A stretch of 64,000 bases of DNA from JBDTNQ01 sp039933635. Its GTDB lineage: Bacteria; Acidobacteriota; Vicinamibacteria; Vicinamibacterales; SCN-69-37. How positions within the stretch are numbered: position 1 is the stretch's first letter; every line of letters begins with the position of its first letter. The position numbers were made by a program, and so were the translations under genes. Below the pieces are notes generated by a model. That model saw only the letters and a list, made by a program, of their open reading frames with translations, searched no databases and had not been told where the DNA came from. Of the stretch, positions 35,675 through 42,676 are shown in pieces. The stretch spans positions 1 to 64,000 of the forward strand of contig JBDTNQ010000001.1 in NCBI GenBank assembly GCA_039933635.1. The letters run 5' to 3'.

Positions 35675-36753
35675 ACCCACCTCGCCATTTCGGCGGCGAC
35701 CAACTGATGCGCCGTGGAGCCGACGACATCGAGCCCGGCCGGGTGGAGGGGCGTGCGATCGCGCATCCGCACCTTGACGTCGTGCTGCCGCGCCAGCGCG
35801 TCGTCGATGCGCTTTTGGGTTAGCAGCCCGGACTCGGCGGCGCGGATGAGCGCCTCGAGCGCCTCGACCTGTTCATCCGCGGTCGAGTTGCAGAGCAGGA
35901 CCGCGTCGCATCCCGCCTGCACGGCGAGGACCGCGGCCTCCGGCAGCGGCGTCTCAGTGCTCACGGCTTTCATGCCGAGGTCATCGCTCACGACCACGCC
36001 TCGATATCCCAGCTCGTTCTTCAGCATCTGTTGCACGACCACGGGCGAGAACGAGGCCAGGCGACGTTCATCGACAGCCGGCATCATGACGTGCGCCGTC
36101 ATGATCATCGCCACGTCGGCGGCAATCGCGCGCCGAAACGGCACGAACTCGACGGCCTCGAGCCGCCGGCGATCGTGCTCGAGGACCGGCAGCGTCTCAT
36201 GCGAGTCGACGCTGGTGTCGCCATGTCCGGGAAAGTGTTTGCCGCAGGCGGCCACACCGGCCTGCTGCATCGCGCGAATCACGACCTCGCCGAGCCGGGC
36301 GGCCTCCTCGGCTTTATCCGAGAGCGCGCGATCGCCAATGACGGGATTGGCCGGATTGGTGTGCACGTCGAGCACCGGCGCGTAGTCGAGCGTGATGCCC
36401 ACCGATCGGAGTTCGGCGGCCAGCGCCCTCGCAAAACGCTCGGCCAGTGCGGCATCGCCACTGCGGCCAAGGGTCGCCGCGGGAGGCCATTCCGTGAACG
36501 GCGCGCGCAGCCGCGCCACGCGGCCGCCCTCCTGATCCACGCTGATCCAGAAGGGCCATTCGCGCGCGAGGCTCGACGTTTCGCGAGACAACTCGGCCAG
36601 TTGCGCGGGCTCGATGACGTTGCGGGCGAAGTAGATCACGCCGCCCAGATCGAAGTCGGCAATAAGGCGCCGGAGGTCAGCGGGAACCGTGTAGCCAGAG
36701 AAACCGACGATGGCCAGCCGGCCAACATGGCGCCGAAGCTCCCGGAGCGACAT
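35671..36753 (-). CDS. nagZ: Beta-N-acetylglucosaminidase NagZ (GH3)
   Basis: Cytoplasmic enzyme that cleaves GlcNAc from anhydro-muropeptides. 360 aa from ATG 36753 (MSLRELRRHVGRLAIVGFSG); upstream codons encode no conserved residues. Signature KHFPGHGDTSVDSH, with the His that acts as general acid in NagZ, and DQEGGRVARLR near the N terminus. No signal peptide, which suits recycling. First gene of the nagZ-ldcA-mpl-murB-murA unit. Confidence 0.93.
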   Translation of the reverse strand: MSLRELRRHVGRLAIVGFSGYTVPADLRRLIADFDLGGVIYFARNVIEPAQLAELSRETSSLAREWPFWISVDQEGGRVARLRAPFTEWPPAATLGRSGDAALAERFARALAAELRSVGITLDYAPVLDVHTNPANPVIGDRALSDKAEEAARLGEVVIRAMQQAGVAACGKHFPGHGDTSVDSHETLPVLEHDRRRLEAVEFVPFRRAIAADVAMIMTAHVMMPAVDERRLASFSPVVVQQMLKNELGYRGVVVSDDLGMKAVSTETPLPEAAVLAVQAGCDAVLLCNSTADEQVEALEALIRAAESGLLTQKRIDDALARQHDVKVRMRDRTPLHPAGLDVVGSTAHQLVAAEMARWV

Positions 36754-36762
36754 TCCGGGGCC

Positions 36763-36770
36763 ATTATAAT
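36763..36770. promoter_or_regulatory. Palindromic shared -10 element for nagZ and a GHMP kinase
   Basis: ATTATAAT reads as TATAAT on both strands (36765-36770 on +, 36768-36763 on -). On + it ends 6 nt before the kinase GTG; on - it ends 9 nt before the nagZ ATG. Only 23 bp separate the two start codons. Both mRNAs would begin at or near the start codon, so the pair may be leaderless and mutually coupled. Confidence 0.65.
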
Positions 36771-36776
36771 GCGCGA

Positions 36777-37769
36777 GTGCGAATCGACTCCTCGGCGCCG
36801 ACCCGCATCGATCTGGCCGGCGGGACGTATGACATCTGGCCGCTCTACCTGTTTCACGATCGCGCACAGACGCTGAACGTCGCGATCAGCCTCCGCGCCC
36901 ACGTGACGCTGACCTCGCGGCGCGACTACCGCGTGGTGCTGTGCTCGGACGACACCGGCGAACAGGTCGAAGCGGCCGATCCGACCACACTCGGGACGGA
37001 CCGGCTTCCACTGCTGGCGCGGCTCGTGAAGCACTTCGGCGCGCGGGGCCTCGAGGTGCGCACCCGCGCGGAGTCACCGGTCGGCGCCGGCATTGCCGGG
37101 TCGTCGGCCCTGAACATCGCGCTCACGGCCGCGCTGGCGGCCTGGACGGGCCGGACGCTCTCAGACGACGCCCTGCTGACGACCGCGATGAATGTGGAAG
37201 CGCAAGTGATTGCTGTCCCGACCGGCGTGCAGGACTACCGTCCCGCCCTCTACGGTGGCGTGTCGGCCGTCGAACTCGGCGTGTCCGGCGTCCAACGCGT
37301 GCCCCTGGCCGTCGATCCGTTCGCCCTCGAGCGGCGCCTCGTGCTCGCCTACACGGGCGCGTCGCGAAATTCTGGGATCAACAACTGGGACGTGATGGTG
37401 CGGCGCATCAACGGCGACGCGGACGTCATTGCCGCCTTCGACGTGATTCGCGACTCGACGGTGTCGATGCGCGAGTCGCTCGAGCAGCAGGACTGGACGG
37501 CGGTCGCGGCCTGCATGGCCTCCGAATGGCAGGCGCGCAAGCGCCTCGCCCCCGGCGTCACCACCCGCGAAATCGACACGCTACTCGAACGCGCGCGGTT
37601 CTCGGGCGCGCTCGCGGGCAAGGTCTGCGGCGCAGGGGGTGGCGGCTGCCTCGTGTGCCTCGTCGATCCGGACCGCAAGACTGAAGTGGCCGCCACGCTC
37701 ACCGCCGGCGGCGCCGCGGTGCTCCCGTTCAAGATCGAGCACGAAGGACTGGTCGTTCGACGGAGTTGA
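36777..37769 (+). CDS. GHMP-family sugar kinase
   Basis: 330 aa, GTG start. N-terminal motif 1 RIDLAGGTYDIWPLY, motif 2 ATP loop PVGAGIAGSSALNIAL (near residue 100) and motif 3 KVCGAGGGGCLVCLV mark the galactokinase/heptose-kinase branch (HddA, Fkp, galactokinase-like). The substrate cannot be assigned. It is divergent from nagZ with a shared -10 box; NagZ releases GlcNAc and anhydroMurNAc, so a role in phosphorylating a recycled amino sugar is a testable guess. A heptose or galactose role is equally open. Confidence 0.75.
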   Translation: MRIDSSAPTRIDLAGGTYDIWPLYLFHDRAQTLNVAISLRAHVTLTSRRDYRVVLCSDDTGEQVEAADPTTLGTDRLPLLARLVKHFGARGLEVRTRAESPVGAGIAGSSALNIALTAALAAWTGRTLSDDALLTTAMNVEAQVIAVPTGVQDYRPALYGGVSAVELGVSGVQRVPLAVDPFALERRLVLAYTGASRNSGINNWDVMVRRINGDADVIAAFDVIRDSTVSMRESLEQQDWTAVAACMASEWQARKRLAPGVTTREIDTLLERARFSGALAGKVCGAGGGGCLVCLVDPDRKTEVAATLTAGGAAVLPFKIEHEGLVVRRS

Positions 37770-37834
37770 GTCCGGGCTCGATGGTGGGAGCGTTCGGTCC
37801 GGGAGCAGACTTCGAAGCTGGAAAGAGGTGCGCG

Positions 37835-38017
37835 TTGGATCCGGTCGAGACCATCAAGCAGCTGTATTTCAACACCACCAAACAGACCATCTCGCGCGAT
37901 CTCGCGAAGGCGGTGACGATTCTGAAGACGCTGCCGACCGAGGAAGAGCGCGAACGCGCGGCCGTCTACATGGACGGTCTGGCGCAGATGCGTTCCGAGT
38001 GGGGAGTGAAGAAGTAG
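37835..38017 (+). CDS. Small conserved-looking helical protein
   Basis: 60 aa from TTG 37835, preceded by AAAGAGGTG at a good distance, and ending 3 bp before the convergent rodZ stop. It reads LDPVETIKQLYFNTTKQTIS at the start and is a mixed-charge helical protein with no membrane segment. A longer frame to 37766 lacks a ribosome-binding site. I do not recognise a family. Confidence 0.6.
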   Translation: MDPVETIKQLYFNTTKQTISRDLAKAVTILKTLPTEEERERAAVYMDGLAQMRSEWGVKK

Positions 38018-38020
38018 ACG

Positions 38021-38818
38021 CTAATCGAGAAACGCCGTCAGGTTATCGCGCGTGATGCGCGCGCGCTGGCGTTCGCCGCTCTTGCCCAGGGGTTTCGCCT
38101 GCCGTCCGTTGATGGCCATCCGAACGGCGCCCGCGTTCGCCAGGTCCATGACGATCTCCCGGTCCGCCTCCACGCGCTGATGCTCGCCGGGCTGGAACAG
38201 CCGCGCGAACACCGGCGGCCCGCTATCCACGCTGACGCTCAGCCACGACGCCGTGACGACTTCGAAATCGAGCACCATGTGAGCCATGCCGCTCGGTGGC
38301 GCCGGCACGCTGGGTGCCACGGGTGCCGCGGCCAGCGCGGGTGCTGACGTTGTCACGTCCATGGAGTTCGGGACGGCCGACGCGGCCGACGCTTTCGCGG
38401 CTGCCCGGCGTTGCAGATAGGCTCGACCCTGCCAGATCGCCAGCGCGGCGAGCGCAATGACGACCCCGACCATGACAATGCGCAGGATCAGCATCGCGCG
38501 CTGCTGGCGCTGCAGGAACTGGCGGTCGTCGAGCGTGATCTCCGGCCGCATCGCGGCCTTGCGCTCGGCCTCGGCGCGTTCGGCCTGCTCGAGCAAGTCC
38601 GAAAACCGGCTGACCGCGGCGTCCGCCTCCATCCCCACCTCCGTGGCGTACGCCCGCACGAAGGCTCGGCCGAAAATGCCGCCGGGCAATCGGCTGAAGT
38701 CGTTGCGCTCGAGACATTCGAGGGCCGTGATCGAGATCTTCGTGCGCGTGGCCATCTCGTGAATGGAGATGCCGCTCGCCTCGCGCGCCTGCTTGAGTTC
38801 GGAACCGAGTTGCTCCAT
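38021..38818 (-). CDS. rodZ: RodZ-like transmembrane HTH protein
   Basis: Links MreB to the cell-wall synthesis machinery in rod-shaped bacteria. 265 aa from ATG 38818: cytoplasmic Xre-type HTH domain (about 5-70, ASGISIHEMATRTKISITALE and FGRAFVRAYA), one membrane helix (about 107-128), an Ala/Ser/Pro-rich linker and a DUF4115-type periplasmic beta domain (VVTASWLSVSVDSGPPVF). The HTH is the helix that binds MreB, not DNA, in studied RodZ. It ends the ffh unit. Confidence 0.87.
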   Translation of the reverse strand: MEQLGSELKQAREASGISIHEMATRTKISITALECLERNDFSRLPGGIFGRAFVRAYATEVGMEADAAVSRFSDLLEQAERAEAERKAAMRPEITLDDRQFLQRQQRAMLILRIVMVGVVIALAALAIWQGRAYLQRRAAAKASAASAVPNSMDVTTSAPALAAAPVAPSVPAPPSGMAHMVLDFEVVTASWLSVSVDSGPPVFARLFQPGEHQRVEADREIVMDLANAGAVRMAINGRQAKPLGKSGERQRARITRDNLTAFLD

Positions 38819-38834
38819 GAAGGGAGTTCGTACT

Positions 38835-39503
38835 CTAACAGATGCGTGACAGCGCTTTACGAAAGGCCTGGACGGCCACTGCAACGCCCATGGCGTCCGG
38901 CGACCGTCCAGGCGGCAGAAACGCCCCGATTGCCGCCACGCCTGTCGCCCCGGCGTCCAGGCAGGCCCCGACCCGCGCGGGCGTGATGCCCCCAATCGCC
39001 AACACCGGGATCGAGCTTCGCGCCGAAACTTCGGCCAGCGCCTCGAGCCCGGCGGGTTTCAGGCCCGGTTTCGACCGACTGGCGAACACCGTTCCAAACA
39101 ACAGGTAGTCGAGCCCGGTCTCGTCAGGGAGGTCATCCTTGTGCATCGACCGCCCCACGATCGCCTCAGGCATCAGGCTTCGCAACCGGACCGGCGGCAA
39201 TCCCCTGGCAGGCAGGTGCACACCGTGCGCGCCAGACGCGAGGGCGACGTCCGCTCGATCATTGACAACAATGCGCACGCCCGACGTGGACGCGCGGCGC
39301 ACGAGTCCCTCGACCTGCTTGCACAACATGCCCGAGTCGACGTCCGGTTCGCGGATCTGAATCACATCGACCCGTGCCTCGAGGGCATCGTCCAGAAACG
39401 CGTCGAGCGCCACCCACTCGTCGCGCATCGTGCGCGCGCCCGGGCTGAGCTGACGCCGGCTCGTCACGAGGGCCAGGCACGCGGCCGGCAAACCGGGCCT
39501 CAC
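38835..39503 (-). CDS. Thiamine-phosphate synthase-like protein (ThiE/TenI family), copy 2
   Basis: 222 aa from GTG 39503, overlapping the TM-protein stop by 4 bp. TIM-barrel signatures: VDVIQIREPD, RIVVNDRADVAL, GAHGVHLPARGLPP, GRSMHKDD, LFGTVFASRSKPG and VLAIGGIT. The first barrel motif is QIREP, not QLRxK, which resembles the TenI branch (thiazole tautomerase) as much as ThiE. Both ThiE copies sit in different operons, so this one may be TenI or a second pyrimidine-thiazole synthase. Confidence 0.72.
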   Translation of the reverse strand: MRPGLPAACLALVTSRRQLSPGARTMRDEWVALDAFLDDALEARVDVIQIREPDVDSGMLCKQVEGLVRRASTSGVRIVVNDRADVALASGAHGVHLPARGLPPVRLRSLMPEAIVGRSMHKDDLPDETGLDYLLFGTVFASRSKPGLKPAGLEALAEVSARSSIPVLAIGGITPARVGACLDAGATGVAAIGAFLPPGRSPDAMGVAVAVQAFRKALSRIC

Positions 39504-39763
39504 AGGTCGCCAGGCCGCCCGGTGCCGCGGCCAAACCTCTGCGCCAGAGCCCGCCGCAGTTCCGTCATGCCCGCGGCGACGGTGATCGCACCAGCCGCGG
39601 CGACCACGATGCGACACGTCGAGGTCGCCATCACCGAGTGAATCCAGGGCCAGGCGTCCGCGAAGTAGTTGCGCGCCCACCACGCGGTCCACGGCGCGTA
39701 GATCAGCAGAATGCCCGCTTCGATGAAGTACAGGCCGATCAGGAGACGGGAGTAGAAACGGAT
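39500..39763 (-). CDS. Small two-helix membrane protein, start unresolved
   Basis: About 87 aa with two membrane helices (LLIGLYFIEAGILLIYA and CRIVVAAAGAITVAAGM). It overlaps thiE2 by 4 bp and lies just after rnhB. A strong TAGGAG is followed at 5 nt by ATC, not ATG; if ATC initiates, the protein begins IRFYSRLLIG. Other candidates are CTG and GTC codons upstream or an overlap into rnhB. The reading frame is supported by the hydrophobic segments and operon position, but the start is uncertain. Confidence 0.5.
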   Translation of the reverse strand: MRFYSRLLIGLYFIEAGILLIYAPWTAWWARNYFADAWPWIHSVMATSTCRIVVAAAGAITVAAGMTELRRALAQRFGRGTGRPGDL

Positions 39764-39803
39764 GGGAACTCCTACGACAAGCTGCAGGCTGCGACTTCGC
39801 GCT

Positions 39804-40460
39804 TCAGGCGTCGGGCTCGCGGGTGCCCGCCACGCCAGCGGGGATGGTATCAAACAGCGTCGGGGGTCTGAACGACTTGCGGTGCGCATCGGAGTAGCCG
39901 AAGCGGCTCACCGCGTCCAGGTGATCGGCAGTGGCGTAGCCTTTGTGGCGGTCGAACCCGTAACGCGGGTCGCGATGGTGCAGGTCGCGCATCAACTGGT
40001 CGCGGGTGACCTTGGCGAGGATCGATGCGGCGGCGACCGCCGTGCAGCGGCGGTCGCCGCCGATGACAGCCTTCTGGGCCATCACCAGCCCGGGCACGCG
40101 GAAACCGTCGACGAGGACGAAGCCCGGCAGCGGGACCAGGGCCAGGATGGCGCGGCGCATCGCCTCCAGCGAGGCGCGGTGAATGTTGATGCGATCGATT
40201 TCGGCCGCCTCGACGATGGACACGTGCCACGAAACGGCGGCGGCCACGATGCGATCGAAGAGACGCTCACGGTCGGCGGCGGTCAGCACCTTGGAGTCCG
40301 CGACCCCGGCCACGTAGTGGTCGGGGTCGAGGATAACCGCACCGGCAACCACCGGCCCCGCCAGACACCCTCGCCCGACTTCGTCGGCGCCCGCAACGTG
40401 CGTGAAGCCGTAGCGGCGCGCGACGTTTTCGAGCGTGCGGGAGGCGCGGGGCTTCGCCAT
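39804..40460 (-). CDS. rnhB: Ribonuclease HII
   Basis: Removes RNA from RNA-DNA hybrids and single ribonucleotides from DNA. 218 aa, normal length. Catalytic Asp/Glu in GADEVGRGCLAGPVVAGAV, second Asp in LVDGF, and HPxYGFDxHKGYAT-type motif here RDPRYGFDRHKGYAT. It lies after rplS, as in many bacteria. A 28-bp palindrome separates it from rplS. Confidence 0.95.
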   Translation of the reverse strand: MAKPRASRTLENVARRYGFTHVAGADEVGRGCLAGPVVAGAVILDPDHYVAGVADSKVLTAADRERLFDRIVAAAVSWHVSIVEAAEIDRINIHRASLEAMRRAILALVPLPGFVLVDGFRVPGLVMAQKAVIGGDRRCTAVAAASILAKVTRDQLMRDLHHRDPRYGFDRHKGYATADHLDAVSRFGYSDAHRKSFRPPTLFDTIPAGVAGTREPDA

Positions 40461-40464
40461 ACGG

Positions 40465-40492
40465 CAACTTCGAAGTTCGAACTTCGAAGTTG
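40465..40492. repeat. Perfect 28-bp palindrome between rplS and rnhB
   Basis: The sequence from 40465 to 40492 is its own reverse complement, made of AACTTCGAAGTT twice around a central TTCGAA. As RNA it would fold into one or two hairpins. It lies 5 bp before the rplS stop and 5 bp upstream of the rnhB start. It could be a processing site, an attenuator or a site for a dimeric DNA-binding protein; no T-tract follows. Confidence 0.75.
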
Positions 40493-40497
40493 GGCCG

Positions 40498-40851
40498 TCA
40501 GGCCGTGGTCCGCTTCGTTTCCTTCATACGCGCCGCCTTGCCTCGCAGGTCGCGCAGGAAGTAGAGCTTCGCGCGGCGCACCTTCGCGCCACGGATGACT
40601 TCAATCTTGTCGACCGTCGGCGAATGCAGCGGGAAGATGCGCTCGACGCCCTGACCGAACGAAACCTTGCGCACGGTGAAGGTCGCGCGTGCGCCACCGC
40701 GGTGCATGCCGATGACCATGCCCTCGAACACCTGGATGCGCTCCTTCTCGCCTTCGCGCACCTTCACGTGGACCCGCACGGTGTCGCCCGAACGCATGGC
40801 CGGCCGCTCGGTTTTCAGGTGGCTCTGTTCAACGGTTTCAATCGCCTTCAT
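40498..40851 (-). CDS. rplS: 50S ribosomal protein L19
   Basis: Large-subunit protein at the 30S interface. 117 aa, the standard length. Conserved: FRSGDTVRVHVKVREGEKER-like segment (here AMRSGDTVRVHVKV), VFEGMVIG, RGGARATFTVRKVSFGQGVE and RAKLYFLRDLRGKAARM. Overlaps trmD by 4 bp, the usual trmD-rplS coupling. Confidence 0.97.
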   Translation of the reverse strand: MKAIETVEQSHLKTERPAMRSGDTVRVHVKVREGEKERIQVFEGMVIGMHRGGARATFTVRKVSFGQGVERIFPLHSPTVDKIEVIRGAKVRRAKLYFLRDLRGKAARMKETKRTTA

Positions 40852-41585
40852 CGTCTGCTCCTTCGTAACTCGTCCAACTCGCGCCGCTCGTCATCGGACA
40901 GGGCCGCCGTCTCGAGAAGATCCGGCCTCCGCTCCAACGTGCGACGTACTCGCTCGGTCCGGCGCCACCGCTCGATCGCGCCGTGGTGGCCGGAAACGAG
41001 CACGTCCGGCACCGCGTGCCCGCGAAAGATCGCGGGCCTCGTGTAGTGCGGGTGATCGAGCAATCCCCGCGCAAAAGAATCCGCCTCGACCGATGCCGCG
41101 TCCCCGACCACGCCGGGCACGAGCCGCGTCACCACGTCGAGCACGACCAGGGCCGGCAGCTCACCGCCGGTGAGCACGTAGTCCCCAATCGAGACTTCGT
41201 GGGTGACCACCATCTCGGTCACCCGTTCATCCACGCCTTCGTACCGGCCGCAGAGCAGAATCAGCCGATCCTGCTGGCTCAGCTCCTCCGCCAGCGCGTG
41301 CGTCAACATCCGTCCCTGCGGCGTCACCATCACCACCGCCGACGGCGCCCCACGCTCCGCGGCAATCGCCTCGATGGCCCGCACGATCGGCTCAGGCTTC
41401 ATGACCATGCCAGGCCCACCGCCGTACGGCACGTCATCCACGGTGCGGTGCCGATCGTCCGTGTAGTCCCGGAGGTTCCGGACCCGGATGTCCACCACGC
41501 CCCGCTCGCGCGCCCGGCCGACCACACCCGCCGCGAGCGCCGCCTCGACCAGCTCCGGGAAGATCGTGATGACGTCCGCGATCAT
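40848..41585 (-). CDS. trmD: tRNA (guanine-N1)-methyltransferase
   Basis: Methylates G37 of tRNAs to prevent frameshifting. 245 aa with a SPOUT trefoil-knot fold: N-terminal MIADVITIFPELVEAAL, VDDVPYGGGPGMVMKPEP, LLCGRYEGVDERV, and SIGDYVLTGGELPA. All TrmD landmarks are intact. Overlaps rimM by 4 bp. Confidence 0.97.
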   Translation of the reverse strand: MIADVITIFPELVEAALAAGVVGRARERGVVDIRVRNLRDYTDDRHRTVDDVPYGGGPGMVMKPEPIVRAIEAIAAERGAPSAVVMVTPQGRMLTHALAEELSQQDRLILLCGRYEGVDERVTEMVVTHEVSIGDYVLTGGELPALVVLDVVTRLVPGVVGDAASVEADSFARGLLDHPHYTRPAIFRGHAVPDVLVSGHHGAIERWRRTERVRRTLERRPDLLETAALSDDERRELDELRRSRR

Positions 41586-42103
41586 CGAGGGACTCGGCGA
41601 TTCAGCTCCAGCAAGCCCGGCGGAGGCTCAATCTCGATCGTCCGCTCACCAATCGTCACGGTCCGGATGATGGCGTCGGTGAACGGCACCAGCACTTCCT
41701 CACTGCCCTCGGTCACCACGAGCATCGGGATCCCGACGTCCAGATCCACGCGCCCGACCGTGCCCACGGTCTGTCCGCCGGTCGTCCGCACCACACATCC
41801 CACGAGATCGTGTGTGTAGTACGCGCCGGGGCCGAGGGGCTTCATCGCATCGGCCGGGATACGCAGCTCGATGCCCCGCCACGTCTCGGCATCGTTCATC
41901 GTCCCGATGGCCTCGATCCCGATCACCCATCGTCCGTCGTGCGGACGAGATGCCGTGATCGTCACCGGTACCACGCGCCCATCCCGTTCGGCGAACAGCG
42001 TCGACCCCACGCCGAACCGCTCATCCCCGAAGTCGGTTTCGGAGAGGACGATGACATGTCCCTTGTTGCCGTGCGGCCGAATGATTCGACCGACGGTGAC
42101 CAT
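41582..42103 (-). CDS. rimM: Ribosome maturation factor RimM
   Basis: Helps mature the 30S head. 173 aa from ATG 42103 (MVTVGRIIRPHGNKGHV), preceded by GGGG; a GTG at 42118 would add five residues. Conserved YYTHDLVGC and VLVPFTDAII mark the C-terminal PRC barrel. It stands between khpA and trmD as in most bacteria. Confidence 0.93.
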   Translation of the reverse strand: MVTVGRIIRPHGNKGHVIVLSETDFGDERFGVGSTLFAERDGRVVPVTITASRPHDGRWVIGIEAIGTMNDAETWRGIELRIPADAMKPLGPGAYYTHDLVGCVVRTTGGQTVGTVGRVDLDVGIPMLVVTEGSEEVLVPFTDAIIRTVTIGERTIEIEPPPGLLELNRRVPR

Positions 42104-42128
42104 CGAGCCCCAGTCCACGACGTCTGCG

Positions 42129-42371
42129 CTACTCGTCGCGGAAGTCCACGACCACGCGACGTTCGTCGAGCTCGCCCGCCGCAACCGCCAACGTGCGCAA
42201 CGCGGTCGCCGTACGTCCCTGGCGGCCGATCACCCGGCCGAGTTCGCCCGGCGCCATCGAGAGTTCGATGACCGTCTGGCCGCGCCGGTCGGACTCGGTG
42301 ACGTGCACCTCGTCCGGCCGTCCCGCCAGCGCTCGCGCCACGACCTCGACCACGTCCCGCGCGCGGCTCAC
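42129..42371 (-). CDS. khpA: KH-domain RNA-binding protein KhpA
   Basis: 80 aa, single type II KH domain with the GXXG loop in VIGRQGRTATALRTL. In Gram-positive bacteria KhpA with KhpB affects cell elongation and binds many RNAs. GTG start overlaps the rpsP stop by 4 bp. The rpsP-khpA-rimM-trmD-rplS order is standard. Confidence 0.93.
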   Translation of the reverse strand: MSRARDVVEVVARALAGRPDEVHVTESDRRGQTVIELSMAPGELGRVIGRQGRTATALRTLAVAAGELDERRVVVDFRDE

Positions 42372-42637
42372 GAAGCGGCCGTCGCCTCGGCTGCCGCCAC
42401 CGGCGGCGGCATGCGGTCAATCAACGTGCGAACGGTATCGGACGGCTGCGCGCCCTTGCCGAGCCAGTGCGCGAGACGCTCCTGATTGATGTCGACCTGC
42501 TCGGGCTTCGTCCTCGGGTTGTAGTGCCCGAGCACTTCCGTGAACCGTCCCACCAATGCCGACTTGCCTTCCGTCACCACAATGCGGAAGAACGGCCGGC
42601 CCTTCGACCCCGCCCGCCGCAAACGAATCACCAACAT
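42368..42637 (-). CDS. rpsP: 30S ribosomal protein S16
   Basis: Small-subunit assembly protein. 89 aa; conserved MLVIRLRRAGSKGRPFFRIV, GHYNPR and DINQERLAHWLGKGAQPSDTV. Short Ala-rich C-terminal tail. It lies 39 bp after ffh, keeping the common ffh-rpsP order. Confidence 0.97.
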   Translation of the reverse strand: MLVIRLRRAGSKGRPFFRIVVTEGKSALVGRFTEVLGHYNPRTKPEQVDINQERLAHWLGKGAQPSDTVRTLIDRMPPPVAAAEATAAS

Positions 42638-42676
42638 GCCACTACCTCCAGAAACCGTATCAACTTCGAACCGCCG

